Origin: Streptomyces curacoi
GTDB lineage: Bacteria > Actinomycetota > Actinomycetes > Streptomycetales > Streptomycetaceae
NCBI RefSeq assembly: GCF_001513975.1
Contig: NZ_KQ947984.1
Span: forward strand, 310,001-374,000
Direction of reading: 5' to 3'
DNA length: 64,000 bases
Position numbers and translations under genes: made by a program. This document shows positions 1 to 7,763 of this stretch, one piece after another (position 1 is the first letter of the stretch; each line of letters starts with the position of its first letter). Under the pieces are notes generated by a model, which did no database searches, was not told where the DNA came from, and saw only the letters and a list, made by a program, of their open reading frames with translations.

Positions 1-308
1 CGTACGGACTGCTGCACGGCGGCGCCTCCGCGGTCCTCGCCGAGACCCTCGGGTCGGTGGGCTCGATGCTGCATGCCGGCAGCTCCAAGATCGCGGTCGG
101 CGTCGACCTCAACTGCACCCACCACCGCGGCGTCCGCTCCGGCCTCGTCACCGGCGTGGCCACTCCCCTGCACCGGGGCCGCTCGACGGCGACGTACGAG
201 ATCGTGATCAGCGACGAGGCAGGCCGGCGGGTGTGCAGCGCACGGCTGACCTGCCTGCTGCGGGACGTGAACCCGGGCGACGGGGAGCACCTGCGGACGA
301 CGGACTGA
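1..308 (+). CDS. Hotdog-fold thioesterase (PaaI-like), C-terminal part
   Basis: The gene runs in from the left edge; the reading frame is open from base 3. The visible residues begin YGLLHGGASAVLAETLGS, which is the HGG-x-xx-LAE core of PaaI/YbgC-type hotdog acyl-CoA thioesterases, where the Gly-rich turn and the Glu on the long central helix form the active site. The rest supplies the outer strands (VGVDLNCTHHRGVRSG, then a hydrophobic ATYEIVISDEAGRRVCSARLTC strand pair shown here only in outline). Such enzymes hydrolyse acyl- or aryl-CoA esters in the cytoplasm. The N-terminus lies outside the window, so full length cannot be judged. Substrate is unknown. Confidence 0.85.
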   Translation, partial: YGLLHGGASAVLAETLGSVGSMLHAGSSKIAVGVDLNCTHHRGVRSGLVTGVATPLHRGRSTATYEIVISDEAGRRVCSARLTCLLRDVNPGDGEHLRTTD

Positions 309-364
309 CACCGGCGCCCCGACGACAACGCCGTTCCGGCCAACACCCTTGTCTTTCACCGCCG

Positions 365-393
365 TTGAACCCGAGCGCCCGGCGGCATAACGT
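365..393 (+). promoter_or_regulatory. Candidate HrdB-type promoter, possibly of a leaderless transcript
   Basis: TTGAAC (365-370) and TAACGT (388-393) are separated by 17 bases, a good match to the main vegetative promoter pattern of Streptomyces. The expected transcription start falls at about 399-400, exactly on an ATG (400-402). That would make a leaderless mRNA for the doubtful small frame at 400-642, or a long leader for livK. The site is seen; its use is inferred. Confidence 0.35.
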
Positions 394-574
394 CGAGCCA
401 TGACGACGGGAGCAGCCCGCCCGCCGGGCGCTCGGGGCCGCACCCCGCCCCCGGGCGAGCGAAGGCTCGCCCCGCCCGTCGGCGACTCCGGCCGCCCGGA
501 CCGAGGAGCGGTGCCGGAACGGCGAGTCGACCGGAGACCCATGGGGCTGACCGGGATCCCACCCCCCAATTCGA

Positions 575-597
575 TTTTCGTGCCCCTTACACGAAAA
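575..597. repeat. Inverted repeat, 8-bp arms
   Basis: TTTTCGTG and CACGAAAA are perfect inverted copies separated by seven bases. The arms are AT-rich for this genome, which suits a protein-binding site upstream of livK or a weak hairpin. No regulator can be named. Confidence 0.4.
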
Positions 598-1033
598 GGC
601 GAGGCACCCGAGAACACCTTTCACAGCCGTAACTCTGCGTAATACGACTGCAATGCAAACCGGCCGCTCTCTTTGGCGAGCACCTTTCCCACAACTGGAC
701 AGAGGCCTCCTGGTAGCCTTCAGCAACGACCCGGGTAATCACCAAAACCTGTAAACGCTCGTGAAGAAGCTACGCGCGAACGCTGCGAGTTCTCACTATG
801 TGGACAGGGCGAATCGGCCGGAAATCCGCTCTTCCCCCCACGGAGTACCGCTCTGTGTTACCCCGTGTCATAACAAGAGCGTCACAGCCTTGGTCAGAGC
901 CTCCTCCATGTTCCCTTCACGCGCTTAGAGTCACCGCCAGTCACCGAGCCACCGGATTCGAAGCCACTTCGGCCCAGCGCTCGACTCGGCGAGTTCCACG
1001 GGGAGCCGCCGTGCCAGGGAAAGGACCTGATTC

Positions 1034-2263
1034 GTGCGTCAACGTTCGATCATCGCTATAACCGCCGCGCTCGCGGCGGGATCGCTGACACTCACGGCTT
1101 GTGGGTCGCGTGACGAGGGCGGCAACAGCAGCAACGGCGACAAGACCACTGTGGTGATCGGCGTCGACGCCCCGCTGACCGGCGACCTGTCCGCGCTCGG
1201 CCTCGGCATCAAGAACTCCGCCGACCTGGCCGCCAAGACGGCCAACAAGAAGGAGTACGTCAAGGGCGTCGAGTTCAAGATCGAAGCCCTCGACGACCAG
1301 GCCCAGCCGTCCGTCGGCCAGCAGAACGCCCAGAAGTTCATCAGCAACAAGGACGTCCTCGGCGTCGTCGGCCCGCTGAACTCCAGCGTCTCGCAGCAGA
1401 TGCAGAAGCCGTTCAACGACGCCGGCCTGACCCAGGTCTCCCCGGCCAACACCGGCACCGAACTGACCCAGGGCGACGGCTGGAAGACCGGAAACTCCGT
1501 CCGCCAGTTCAAGACCTTCTTCCGCACGGCCACCACGGACGAGATCCAGGGTGCCTTCGCGGCCGACTACCTCTACAACCAGGCCAAGATCAAGAAGGTC
1601 TACCTGATCGACGACCAGAAGACCTACGGCGCGGGCCTCGCCGCCTCCTTCAAGACGAACTTCACCAAGTTCGGCGGCCAGATCGTCGGCAGCGACCACA
1701 TCAACCCCGACGACCGCGACTTCAACGCCGTCGTCGCCAAGATCAAGAAGACCGGCGCCGAAGCCCTCTACTACGGCGGCGAGTACCCGGCGGCCGCCCC
1801 GCTGAGCCAGCAGCTCAAGGACAGCGGCCAGAAGATCCCGCTCATGGGCGGCGACGGCATCTACTCCGCCGAGTTCCCGAAGCTGAACAAGAAGGCCGAG
1901 GGCGACCTCGCCACCTCCGTGGGCAAGCCGGTCGAGCAGCTCGACTCCGCCAAGACCTTCATCAAGGACTACGAGGCGGCGGGCTACGAGGACGACTACG
2001 AGGCCTACGGCGGCCTCACCTACGACGCCACCTGGGCCATCATCGAGGCCGTCAAGCTGGCGGTCGAGGGCAACGACGGCAAGGTCCCGTCCGACGGCCG
2101 CAAGGCGGTCCTGGACGCCATGGCCAAGGTCAAGTTCGACGGCGTCACCGGCACCATCTCCTTCGACGAGTTCGGTGACACCACGAACCACACCATGACC
2201 GCGTACAAGGTCAAGAACAAGGCATGGGCGCCGGAGTTCAGCGGCGAACCCAAGCTGGGCTGA
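1034..2263 (+). CDS. livK: Branched-chain amino acid ABC transporter, substrate-binding lipoprotein
   Basis: 409 residues, the usual length for LivK-type periplasmic-binding proteins (Peripla_BP_6 family). The start is GTG with a purine-rich AGGGAAAGGA upstream. The N-terminus is a lipoprotein signal: RQRS, a hydrophobic stretch, then the lipobox LTAC with the lipidated Cys at about residue 23. The mature protein begins VVIGVDAPLTGDLSALG, typical of the ligand-binding fold, and continues with the two-lobe pattern (GVVGPLNSSVSQQ, then a second lobe from about residue 190). It is the first gene of livK-H-M-G-F and captures Leu/Ile/Val or a related amino acid outside the membrane. The hairpin just downstream probably keeps its mRNA level above that of the permease genes. 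Exact ligand is unknown. Confidence 0.92.
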   Translation: MRQRSIIAITAALAAGSLTLTACGSRDEGGNSSNGDKTTVVIGVDAPLTGDLSALGLGIKNSADLAAKTANKKEYVKGVEFKIEALDDQAQPSVGQQNAQKFISNKDVLGVVGPLNSSVSQQMQKPFNDAGLTQVSPANTGTELTQGDGWKTGNSVRQFKTFFRTATTDEIQGAFAADYLYNQAKIKKVYLIDDQKTYGAGLAASFKTNFTKFGGQIVGSDHINPDDRDFNAVVAKIKKTGAEALYYGGEYPAAAPLSQQLKDSGQKIPLMGGDGIYSAEFPKLNKKAEGDLATSVGKPVEQLDSAKTFIKDYEAAGYEDDYEAYGGLTYDATWAIIEAVKLAVEGNDGKVPSDGRKAVLDAMAKVKFDGVTGTISFDEFGDTTNHTMTAYKVKNKAWAPEFSGEPKLG

Positions 2264-2308
2264 GCAGAGGACGAGTAAAGAACACTCCCCCATCACACAT
2301 TGATCCAG

Positions 2309-2344
2309 GCCGCGCGGGAACGCCCACCAGCGCTCCCGCGCGGC
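2309..2344 (+). terminator. Hairpin between livK and livH (attenuator-like)
   Basis: GCCGCGCGGGA (2309-2319) and TCCCGCGCGGC (2334-2344) form a perfect 11-bp stem with a 14-base loop. There is no T-tract. Hairpins in this position are common after binding-protein genes, where they stabilise the upstream mRNA or partly stop transcription so that the binding protein exceeds the permease. That role is inferred. Confidence 0.6.
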
Positions 2345-2377
2345 GCCATATCCGAACCACTCCACGGAGGCCCTGCG

Positions 2378-3307
2378 GTGAACGAACTGCCGCAACAGCT
2401 GGCCAATGGACTCATCCTCGGCGCGATGTACGGACTCATCGCGATCGGCTACACGATGGTCTACGGCATCGTCCAGCTCATCAACTTCGCCCACGGCGAG
2501 ATATTCATGGTCGGGGGCTTCGGGGCCCTCACCGTCTGGTTGGTACTCCCCGAAGGCTTCGCCCTCGGCGCCGCGATCCCCCTCATGATCGTCGCCGGCG
2601 TCATCGTCTCCGTCGCCGTCGCCACCGCGGCGGAACGCTTCGCCTACCGACCACTGCGCACCGCGCCACGCCTGGCACCCCTCATCACCGCCATCGGCCT
2701 GTCCATCGTCCTCCAGCAGGCCGTATGGATGTGGTACCCGGACGCGAAGAAGGACCAGACCTTCCCGCAGTTCGAAGGCGGCCCCATCGACATCCTGGGC
2801 GCCAACATCCAGCGCGGCGACCTCTTCGTGCTCATAGCCGCCCCGCTGTGCATGTTCGCCCTCGGCCTCTTCGTCACCAAGACGCGCTCCGGCCGCGGCA
2901 TGCAGGCCACCGCCCAGGACCCCGACACCGCCAAACTGATGGGCATCAACACCGACCGCATCATCGTCATGGCCTTCGCCATCGGTGCCGCGTTCGCCGC
3001 CATCGCCGCCGTCGCCTACGGCCTGAAAAACGGCCAGGTCGGCTTCCGTATGGGCTTCCTGATGGGCCTCAAGGCCTTCACCGCCGCCGTCCTCGGCGGC
3101 ATCGGCAACATCTACGGCGCCATGCTCGGCGGTGTGGTCCTCGGCGTCGCCGAGTCCCTCGCCACCGGCTACATCGGCGACATCCCCGGCATGGACCTCT
3201 TCGGCGGCGGCGCCTGGAAGGACGTATGGGCGTTCGCCCTCCTCATCCTCGTCCTCCTGTTCAGGCCACAAGGCCTGCTCGGCGAACGCGTCGCGGATCG
3301 GGCGTGA
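2378..3307 (+). CDS. livH: Branched-chain amino acid ABC transporter permease LivH
   Basis: 309 residues from the GTG at 2378, which follows an excellent ACGGAGG site at eight bases. An in-frame ATG at 2300 would add 26 residues that read through the intergenic hairpin and is unlikely. The protein is a multi-spanning BPD_transp_2 permease: it opens ELPQQLANGLILGAMYGLI, has the conserved INFAHGEIFMVG segment of LivH and ends in the LGGIGNIYGAMLGGVVLGV segment that contacts the ATPases. It pairs with LivM to form the membrane channel. The stop overlaps a possible GTG start of livM. Confidence 0.93.
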   Translation: MNELPQQLANGLILGAMYGLIAIGYTMVYGIVQLINFAHGEIFMVGGFGALTVWLVLPEGFALGAAIPLMIVAGVIVSVAVATAAERFAYRPLRTAPRLAPLITAIGLSIVLQQAVWMWYPDAKKDQTFPQFEGGPIDILGANIQRGDLFVLIAAPLCMFALGLFVTKTRSGRGMQATAQDPDTAKLMGINTDRIIVMAFAIGAAFAAIAAVAYGLKNGQVGFRMGFLMGLKAFTAAVLGGIGNIYGAMLGGVVLGVAESLATGYIGDIPGMDLFGGGAWKDVWAFALLILVLLFRPQGLLGERVADRA

Positions 3308-3312
3308 TACCC

Positions 3313-5142
3313 ATGACCACCGAGACCCCCATGGACAAGACCACCGACACCACCAAGGTGTCCACCGCACCGGCCACCCCCATCATCCCGCTGCCGCACA
3401 CCGCGGCACGCGCGCTGACCGTCGCCGGCTCCGCCCTCGCCCTCGCAGGCACCTTCCTCGCCTGGACCTGGACCGACGAATTCCCGGGCAAACTCACCAT
3501 CACCGGCTACCCCGGCGGCCTCCAGGTCCTCACCCTCGTCGGCTCCGTACTCACCCTGCTGTTCGCCCTCTCCGGCTACGGCATCCGCGGCCTCGGCTGG
3601 CTCACCCCCGGCGGCAAGAACAGCCCCGTCCTGCTCGCCGCCCTCGGCGTGTTCGGCACCACGGGCTACGCCATGGGCGCCATCAGCTACGAACTCGGCG
3701 GCCTCGTCAACCTGGAGCCCGGCGCCTGGGTCTCCGGCATCGGCGCCCTCGTCGCCGTCATCGGCGCCCTCGGCCTCCCGGTCGACCAGCCCTACGACGC
3801 GGCGGACCCCACCCCCAACCTCTGGGGCCGGATCCGCCACTCCCTCACCGCCCCCGAACCCGGCCGCGCCAAGGACCTGCCCTCCTGGGCGGAAATCCTC
3901 ATCATCGCCGCGGGCTTCGGCGTCGGCCTGTACGTGTTCGCGTACGGCATCGGCACCGAGTACTCCGAGCTGTTCATCGGCTTCCTGATCATCACGGGCT
4001 TCGGCTTCACCGCCGTCACCCGCGCAGGCCTCCTCAAGCGGCTCTCGGCACTCACCGCCAAACACCGCAACGTCGCCATGGCCGCAGCCTTCGTCGCGGC
4101 GATCTGCTTCCCGTTCACCCAGACCAACGACCAGTTCGCCCTCATCGGCGCGAACATCCTCATCTTCGCCACGGTCGCCCTGGGCCTCAACGTCGTCGTC
4201 GGCCTCGCCGGCCTCCTCGACCTCGGATACGTCGCCTTCCTCGGCGTCGGCGCCTACGCCGCCGCCCTGGTCTCCGGCTCCCCGCAGTCGAGCATCGGCG
4301 TCGAATTCCCGTTCTGGGCGGCCGTCCTCACCGGCGCCGCCGCCTCGCTGATCTTCGGCGTGGTGATCGGCGCCCCCACCCTGCGACTGCGCGGCGACTA
4401 CCTCGCCATCGTGACGCTCGGCTTCGGTGAGATCTTCCGCATCACCATGAACAACCTGAACGGCAACAGCGGACCGGACGTCACCAACGGCTCCAACGGC
4501 ATCCCCAACATCCCGGACCTGGAGATCTTCGGGTTCAACCTCGGACTGCCGCACAACGTCCTGGGCACCGAACTCACCCGCTCCGGCAACTACTACCTGC
4601 TGATGCTGCTGTGCACGGCCATCGTCGTCCTGGTCTTCCGCCGCTCCGCGGAATCCCGCATCGGCCGCGCCTGGGTCGCCATCCGCGAGGACGAAACCGC
4701 CGCCACCGCGATGGGCATCAACGGCTTCCGCCTCAAGCTCCTCGCCTTCGCACTCGGCGCCGCCCTCGCCGGCCTCGCCGGCACCGTCCAGGCACACGTG
4801 TCCTACAGCGTCACCCCCGAGCAGTACCAGTTCGCCGGCTCCGTACCCCCGAACTCGGCCTTCCTGCTCGCCGCCGTCATCCTCGGCGGCATGGGCACCA
4901 TCAGCGGCCCGCTGATCGGCGCCGCACTGCTCTACCTGATCCCGGCCAAGCTCCAGTTCATGGCGGAGTACCAGCTGCTCCTCTTCGGCGTCGCGCTGAT
5001 GCTGCTGATGCGCTTCCGCCCCGAGGGCCTGGTCGCCGACCGCAGGAAGCAGCTCGAATTCCACGAGACCGGACAGCTCGACGTACCGGAGGACAAGCCA
5101 TTGCCCGAAGGCGCGACCGGCGTCGCCAAGGCAGGGGCGTGA
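3313..5142 (+). CDS. livM: Branched-chain amino acid ABC transporter permease LivM, long form
   Basis: 609 residues from ATG 3313; a GTG at 3304 overlapping the livH stop is the alternative, and neither has a strong Shine-Dalgarno. The first ~270 residues are an extra region with several predicted membrane spans (for example around residues 35-50, 70-90 and 100-120). The canonical LivM permease follows from about residue 275, with ANILIFATVALGLNVVVG, LLDLGYVAFLGVGAYAAAL and the conserved cytoplasmic loop GRAWVAIREDETAATAMGIN. Canonical LivM is much shorter; the N-terminal extension is a form I associate with actinobacteria. It forms the channel with LivH. Confidence 0.92.
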   Translation: MTTETPMDKTTDTTKVSTAPATPIIPLPHTAARALTVAGSALALAGTFLAWTWTDEFPGKLTITGYPGGLQVLTLVGSVLTLLFALSGYGIRGLGWLTPGGKNSPVLLAALGVFGTTGYAMGAISYELGGLVNLEPGAWVSGIGALVAVIGALGLPVDQPYDAADPTPNLWGRIRHSLTAPEPGRAKDLPSWAEILIIAAGFGVGLYVFAYGIGTEYSELFIGFLIITGFGFTAVTRAGLLKRLSALTAKHRNVAMAAAFVAAICFPFTQTNDQFALIGANILIFATVALGLNVVVGLAGLLDLGYVAFLGVGAYAAALVSGSPQSSIGVEFPFWAAVLTGAAASLIFGVVIGAPTLRLRGDYLAIVTLGFGEIFRITMNNLNGNSGPDVTNGSNGIPNIPDLEIFGFNLGLPHNVLGTELTRSGNYYLLMLLCTAIVVLVFRRSAESRIGRAWVAIREDETAATAMGINGFRLKLLAFALGAALAGLAGTVQAHVSYSVTPEQYQFAGSVPPNSAFLLAAVILGGMGTISGPLIGAALLYLIPAKLQFMAEYQLLLFGVALMLLMRFRPEGLVADRRKQLEFHETGQLDVPEDKPLPEGATGVAKAGA

Positions 5143-5147
5143 CCGCC

Positions 5148-6020
5148 ATGACCACCACCACGACCGCACCCACCGCCACGACGGTGCTCGACGCCAGCGG
5201 TGTCACCATGCGCTTCGGCGGCCTCACCGCCGTACGCGACGTGAACCTCACCGTGAACACCGGCGAGATCGTCGGCCTCATCGGCCCCAACGGCGCCGGC
5301 AAGACGACCTTCTTCAACTGCCTCACCGGCCTGTACGTGCCGACCGAGGGCAAGGTCGCCTACAAGGGCACCGTCCTGCCGCCCAAGCCGCACCTGGTCA
5401 CCCAGGCCGGCATCGCCCGTACGTTCCAGAACATCCGGCTCTTCGCCAACATGACCGTCCTGGAAAACGTGCTCGTCGGACGGCACACCCGCACCAAGGA
5501 AGGCCTCTGGTCGGCCCTCCTGCGCCTGCCCGGCTTCAAAAAGGCCGAGGAGGAGTCCCGCGCCCGGGCCATGGAACTCCTGGAGTTCACCGGCCTCGCC
5601 GCCAAGGCCGACCACCTCGCCCGCAACCTGCCCTACGGCGAACAGCGCAAGCTGGAAATCGCCCGCGCGCTCGCGAGCGAGCCCGGCCTGCTCCTCCTCG
5701 ACGAGCCCACCGCCGGCATGAACCCGCAGGAAACCCGGGCCGCCGAAGAACTCATCTTCGCCATCCGGGACCAGGGCATCGCCGTCCTCGTCATCGAGCA
5801 CGACATCCGGTTCATCATGAACCTGTGCGACCGGGTCGCCGTGCTGGTCCAGGGCGAGAAGATCGTCGAGGGCCCCGCCGAGGTCGTCCAGGCCGACGAG
5901 CGCGTCATCGCCGCCTACCTGGGCACGCCCTTCGAGGGCGAGCCCGGCACCGCGGAAGCCGCCGAAGTCGAGGCTGCGGAGGCCGACGCGCAGAGCACCA
6001 CGGAAGGGGACGACAAGTGA
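5148..6020 (+). CDS. livG: Branched-chain amino acid ABC transporter ATP-binding protein LivG
   Basis: 290 residues from ATG 5148; GTG 5139, overlapping the livM stop, is possible. Walker A is GPNGAGKT at residues 46-53. The signature is the LivG-type variant LPYGEQRKLEIARAL, Walker B is LLLLDEP, and the switch His lies in VIEHDIRF. The C-terminus has an acidic Ala/Glu tail of about 30 residues. It hydrolyses ATP with LivF to drive import. The gene ends in a GTGA overlap with livF, so the two ATPases are translationally coupled. Confidence 0.95.
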   Translation: MTTTTTAPTATTVLDASGVTMRFGGLTAVRDVNLTVNTGEIVGLIGPNGAGKTTFFNCLTGLYVPTEGKVAYKGTVLPPKPHLVTQAGIARTFQNIRLFANMTVLENVLVGRHTRTKEGLWSALLRLPGFKKAEEESRARAMELLEFTGLAAKADHLARNLPYGEQRKLEIARALASEPGLLLLDEPTAGMNPQETRAAEELIFAIRDQGIAVLVIEHDIRFIMNLCDRVAVLVQGEKIVEGPAEVVQADERVIAAYLGTPFEGEPGTAEAAEVEAAEADAQSTTEGDDK

Positions 6021-6733
6021 CCGCACTGCTCGAGGTCGAGGACCTCAGGGTCGCTTACGGCAAGATCGAGGCCGTCAAGGGCATCTCGTTCAAGGTCAAC
6101 GCGGGCGAGGTCGTCACCCTCATCGGCACCAACGGCGCCGGCAAGACCACGACCCTGCGCACCCTGTCGGGCCTCCTCCAGCCCCTGTCCGGCGAGATCA
6201 AGTTCGACGGCAAGTCACTGAAGAAGATCCCCGCCCACAAGGTCGTCTCCCTGGGACTCGCCCACTCCCCCGAGGGGCGGCACATCTTCCCCCGCATGAC
6301 GATCGAGGACAACCTCCGCCTCGGCGCCTTCCTCCGCAACGACAAGGAAGGAATCGAAAAGGACATCCAACGCGCCTACGACCTCTTCCCCATCCTCGGA
6401 GAGCGCCGCAAGCAAGCCGCGGGCACCCTCTCCGGCGGCGAGCAGCAGATGCTCGCCATGGGACGGGCACTGATGTCCCGGCCGAAACTGCTCATGCTCG
6501 ACGAGCCCTCCATGGGCCTCTCCCCGATCATGATGCAGAAGATCATGTCCACCATCCAGGAGCTCAAGTCCCAGGGCACCACCATCCTGCTCATCGAGCA
6601 GAACGCCCAGGCCGCGCTCTCCCTGGCCGACCACGGCCACGTCATGGAGGTCGGCAAGATCGTCCTCTCCGGCACCGGACAGGACCTCCTGCACGACGAA
6701 TCCGTACGAAAGGCATACCTGGGCGAGGACTGA
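6017..6733 (+). CDS. livF: Branched-chain amino acid ABC transporter ATP-binding protein LivF
   Basis: 238 residues, normal LivF length. The GTG start lies inside the livG stop (GTGA) and is preceded by AAGGGGA. Walker A is GTNGAGKT (residues 37-44), the signature is LSGGEQQMLAMGRAL, Walker B is LLMLDEPSMGL, and the switch His lies in LLIEQNAQ context with a Gln where LivG has His-Asp, as is usual in LivF. It is the last gene of the liv operon; a strong terminator follows. Confidence 0.95.
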   Translation: MTALLEVEDLRVAYGKIEAVKGISFKVNAGEVVTLIGTNGAGKTTTLRTLSGLLQPLSGEIKFDGKSLKKIPAHKVVSLGLAHSPEGRHIFPRMTIEDNLRLGAFLRNDKEGIEKDIQRAYDLFPILGERRKQAAGTLSGGEQQMLAMGRALMSRPKLLMLDEPSMGLSPIMMQKIMSTIQELKSQGTTILLIEQNAQAALSLADHGHVMEVGKIVLSGTGQDLLHDESVRKAYLGED

Positions 6734-6753
6734 CCGCCCACCCGCCACACGAA

Positions 6754-6789
6754 TGAGGCCCGCGTCCCCAGCAGGGGACGCGGGCCTCA
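6754..6789. terminator. Bidirectional terminator, livF / ANTAR gene
   Basis: A perfect 16-bp stem, TGAGGCCCGCGTCCCC against its complement, with a four-base loop AGCA. It sits between the convergent livF and ANTAR regulator genes and should serve both strands. There is no long T-tract, as is common in Streptomyces. Confidence 0.88.
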
Positions 6790-6824
6790 CTCACACGCTA
6801 CTCATACGCCCAAGCGCAGGGCGG

Positions 6825-7481
6825 TCAGCCCTTGGCAGCCTTCTTCTCCTCGGCATCCTGAATCACGGCCTCGGCCACCTGCTGCATCGACATCCGACGA
6901 TCCATGGACGTCTTCTGGATCCACCGGAACGCCGCAGGCTCGGTCAACCCGTACTCCGTCTGCAGCACCGACTTCGCCCGGTCCACCAGCTTCCGCGTCT
7001 CCAGCCGCTGCGTGAGGTCGGCGACCTCCTTCTCCAGCTCCTTCAACTCCGTGAACCGCGACACGGCCATCTCGATCGCCGGCACGACATCACTCTTGCT
7101 GAACGGCTTCACCAAATACGCCATCGCACCGGCGTCCCGAGCCCGCTCGACCAGATCCCGCTGCGAGAACGCCGTCAGCATCAGCACCGGCGCGATGCTC
7201 TCCTCAGCGATCTTCTCCGCCGCCGAAATACCATCCAGCTTCGGCATCTTCACATCGAGGATCACCAGGTCCGGCCGGTGCTCACGGGCCAGCTCCACGG
7301 CCTGCTCACCATCACCGGCCTCACCGACGACGGTGTACCCCTCCTCTTCGAGCATCTCTTTGAGATCGAGCCGGATCAGCGCCTCGTCCTCGGCAATGAC
7401 GACACGGGTCGTCAGCGGAGGCACGTGCGACTTGTCGTCGTCGGGCGCGTCTACGGGCTGGGGCGACTCGGGGGCGGTCAC
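6825..7481 (-). CDS. Response regulator with ANTAR RNA-binding domain (PdtaR-like)
   Basis: 218 residues. GTG start with GAGGAG five bases upstream. Residues ~26-140 are a receiver domain: acidic pocket VIAEDEA, phosphoacceptor Asp in LVILDVKMPKLDG, Thr in MLTAF and Lys in LVKPF. A coiled linker (ELEKEVADLTQRLETRK) leads to an ANTAR domain at ~155-215, with the typical LVDRAKSVLQTEYGLTEPAAFRWIQ pattern represented by RAKSVLQ, AFRWIQ and MSMQQVAEAV. ANTAR regulators bind paired hexaloop hairpins in mRNA and prevent termination. The relative PdtaR of mycobacteria is activated by the kinase PdtaS; no kinase gene is next to this one. Target RNAs are not evident here. Confidence 0.92.
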   Translation of the reverse strand: MTAPESPQPVDAPDDDKSHVPPLTTRVVIAEDEALIRLDLKEMLEEEGYTVVGEAGDGEQAVELAREHRPDLVILDVKMPKLDGISAAEKIAEESIAPVLMLTAFSQRDLVERARDAGAMAYLVKPFSKSDVVPAIEMAVSRFTELKELEKEVADLTQRLETRKLVDRAKSVLQTEYGLTEPAAFRWIQKTSMDRRMSMQQVAEAVIQDAEEKKAAKG

Positions 7482-7584
7482 GGGGGCTCCTCGTTCAGGG
7501 GCAGGGGTGCTGCTGACATGAGGGTACCTAGCTGCGGTAAGGTGGGTGCACGGCGGGTGACTGCCAACCTTCGTTTTAGAGGAA

Positions 7585-7657
7585 GCCCCGGTAGTCCAGC
7601 GGGAGAGACACGGTGCTCAAACCACCGACAGCGTGGGTTCGAATCCCACCCGGGGCA
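7585..7657 (+). tRNA. tRNA with anticodon CAA (Leu by codon), class I shape
   Basis: A 73-base cloverleaf. Acceptor GCCCCGG/CCGGGGC (7 bp, perfect), D-arm starting GTCC, anticodon stem CGGTG/CACCG around loop CTCAAAC, T-arm GTGGG-TTCGAAT-CCCAC, discriminator A, no encoded CCA. The anticodon CAA (7618-7620) reads UUG leucine. The variable loop is only ACAGC, five bases, whereas bacterial tRNA-Leu normally has a long variable arm. So the codon assignment is leucine but the body is class I. The discriminator A agrees with leucine. It could be a real but odd leucine tRNA or a specialised one; the fold itself is clear. Confidence 0.85.
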
Positions 7658-7688
7658 CTTTTCCTTCGATTCCAAGGTCGACGCTAGC

Positions 7689-7725
7689 AAGCGGATGTCC
7701 ACGTTCTCGTGAACATCCGCTTTTT
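7689..7725 (+). terminator. Rho-independent terminator after the tRNA
   Basis: AAGCGGATGT pairs with ACATCCGCTT, an inner CACG/CGTG extends the stem past one mismatch around a TTCT tetraloop, and a TTTTT run follows at 7721-7725. It ends the tRNA transcript before the next gene. Confidence 0.85.
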
Positions 7726-7740
7726 GCTGCGTGTCGCCGC

Positions 7741-7761
7741 GATCACTCTCACAGAGTGATC
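7741..7761. repeat. Perfect palindrome before the LAGLIDADG gene start
   Basis: GATCACTCT and AGAGTGATC are exact inverted copies separated by CAC. The repeat ends two bases before the ATG at 7764. It fits an operator for the product's own helix-turn-helix, or a recognition site for its endonuclease-like domain. Both roles are inferred. Confidence 0.5.
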
Positions 7762-7763
7762 GC

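Larger units (their letters stand above)
309..1033. other. Long intergenic region upstream of the liv operon
   Basis: About 725 bases separate the thioesterase from livK. The stretch holds a good HrdB-like promoter (365-393), an 8-bp inverted repeat (575-597) and a relatively AT-rich part from about 570 to 930 that should carry the livK promoter. I could not pick a convincing -35/-10 pair for livK. A reading frame at 400-642 could encode an 80-residue Pro/Gly/Arg-rich peptide, but its second half loses Streptomyces codon bias, so I do not call it a gene. Confidence 0.6.

Noticed and set aside
400-642. 80-codon plus-strand frame in the intergenic region
   Set aside because: Only the promoter position favours it. 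Codon bias disappears in the second half and the peptide has no recognisable features, so it is discussed as a finding but not called as a gene.
941-5169. Long minus-strand open frames opposite livK-livM
   Set aside because: Acidic, Gly/Asp/Val-rich low-complexity translations typical of antisense frames in GC-rich coding DNA; the plus strand carries a full liv operon.
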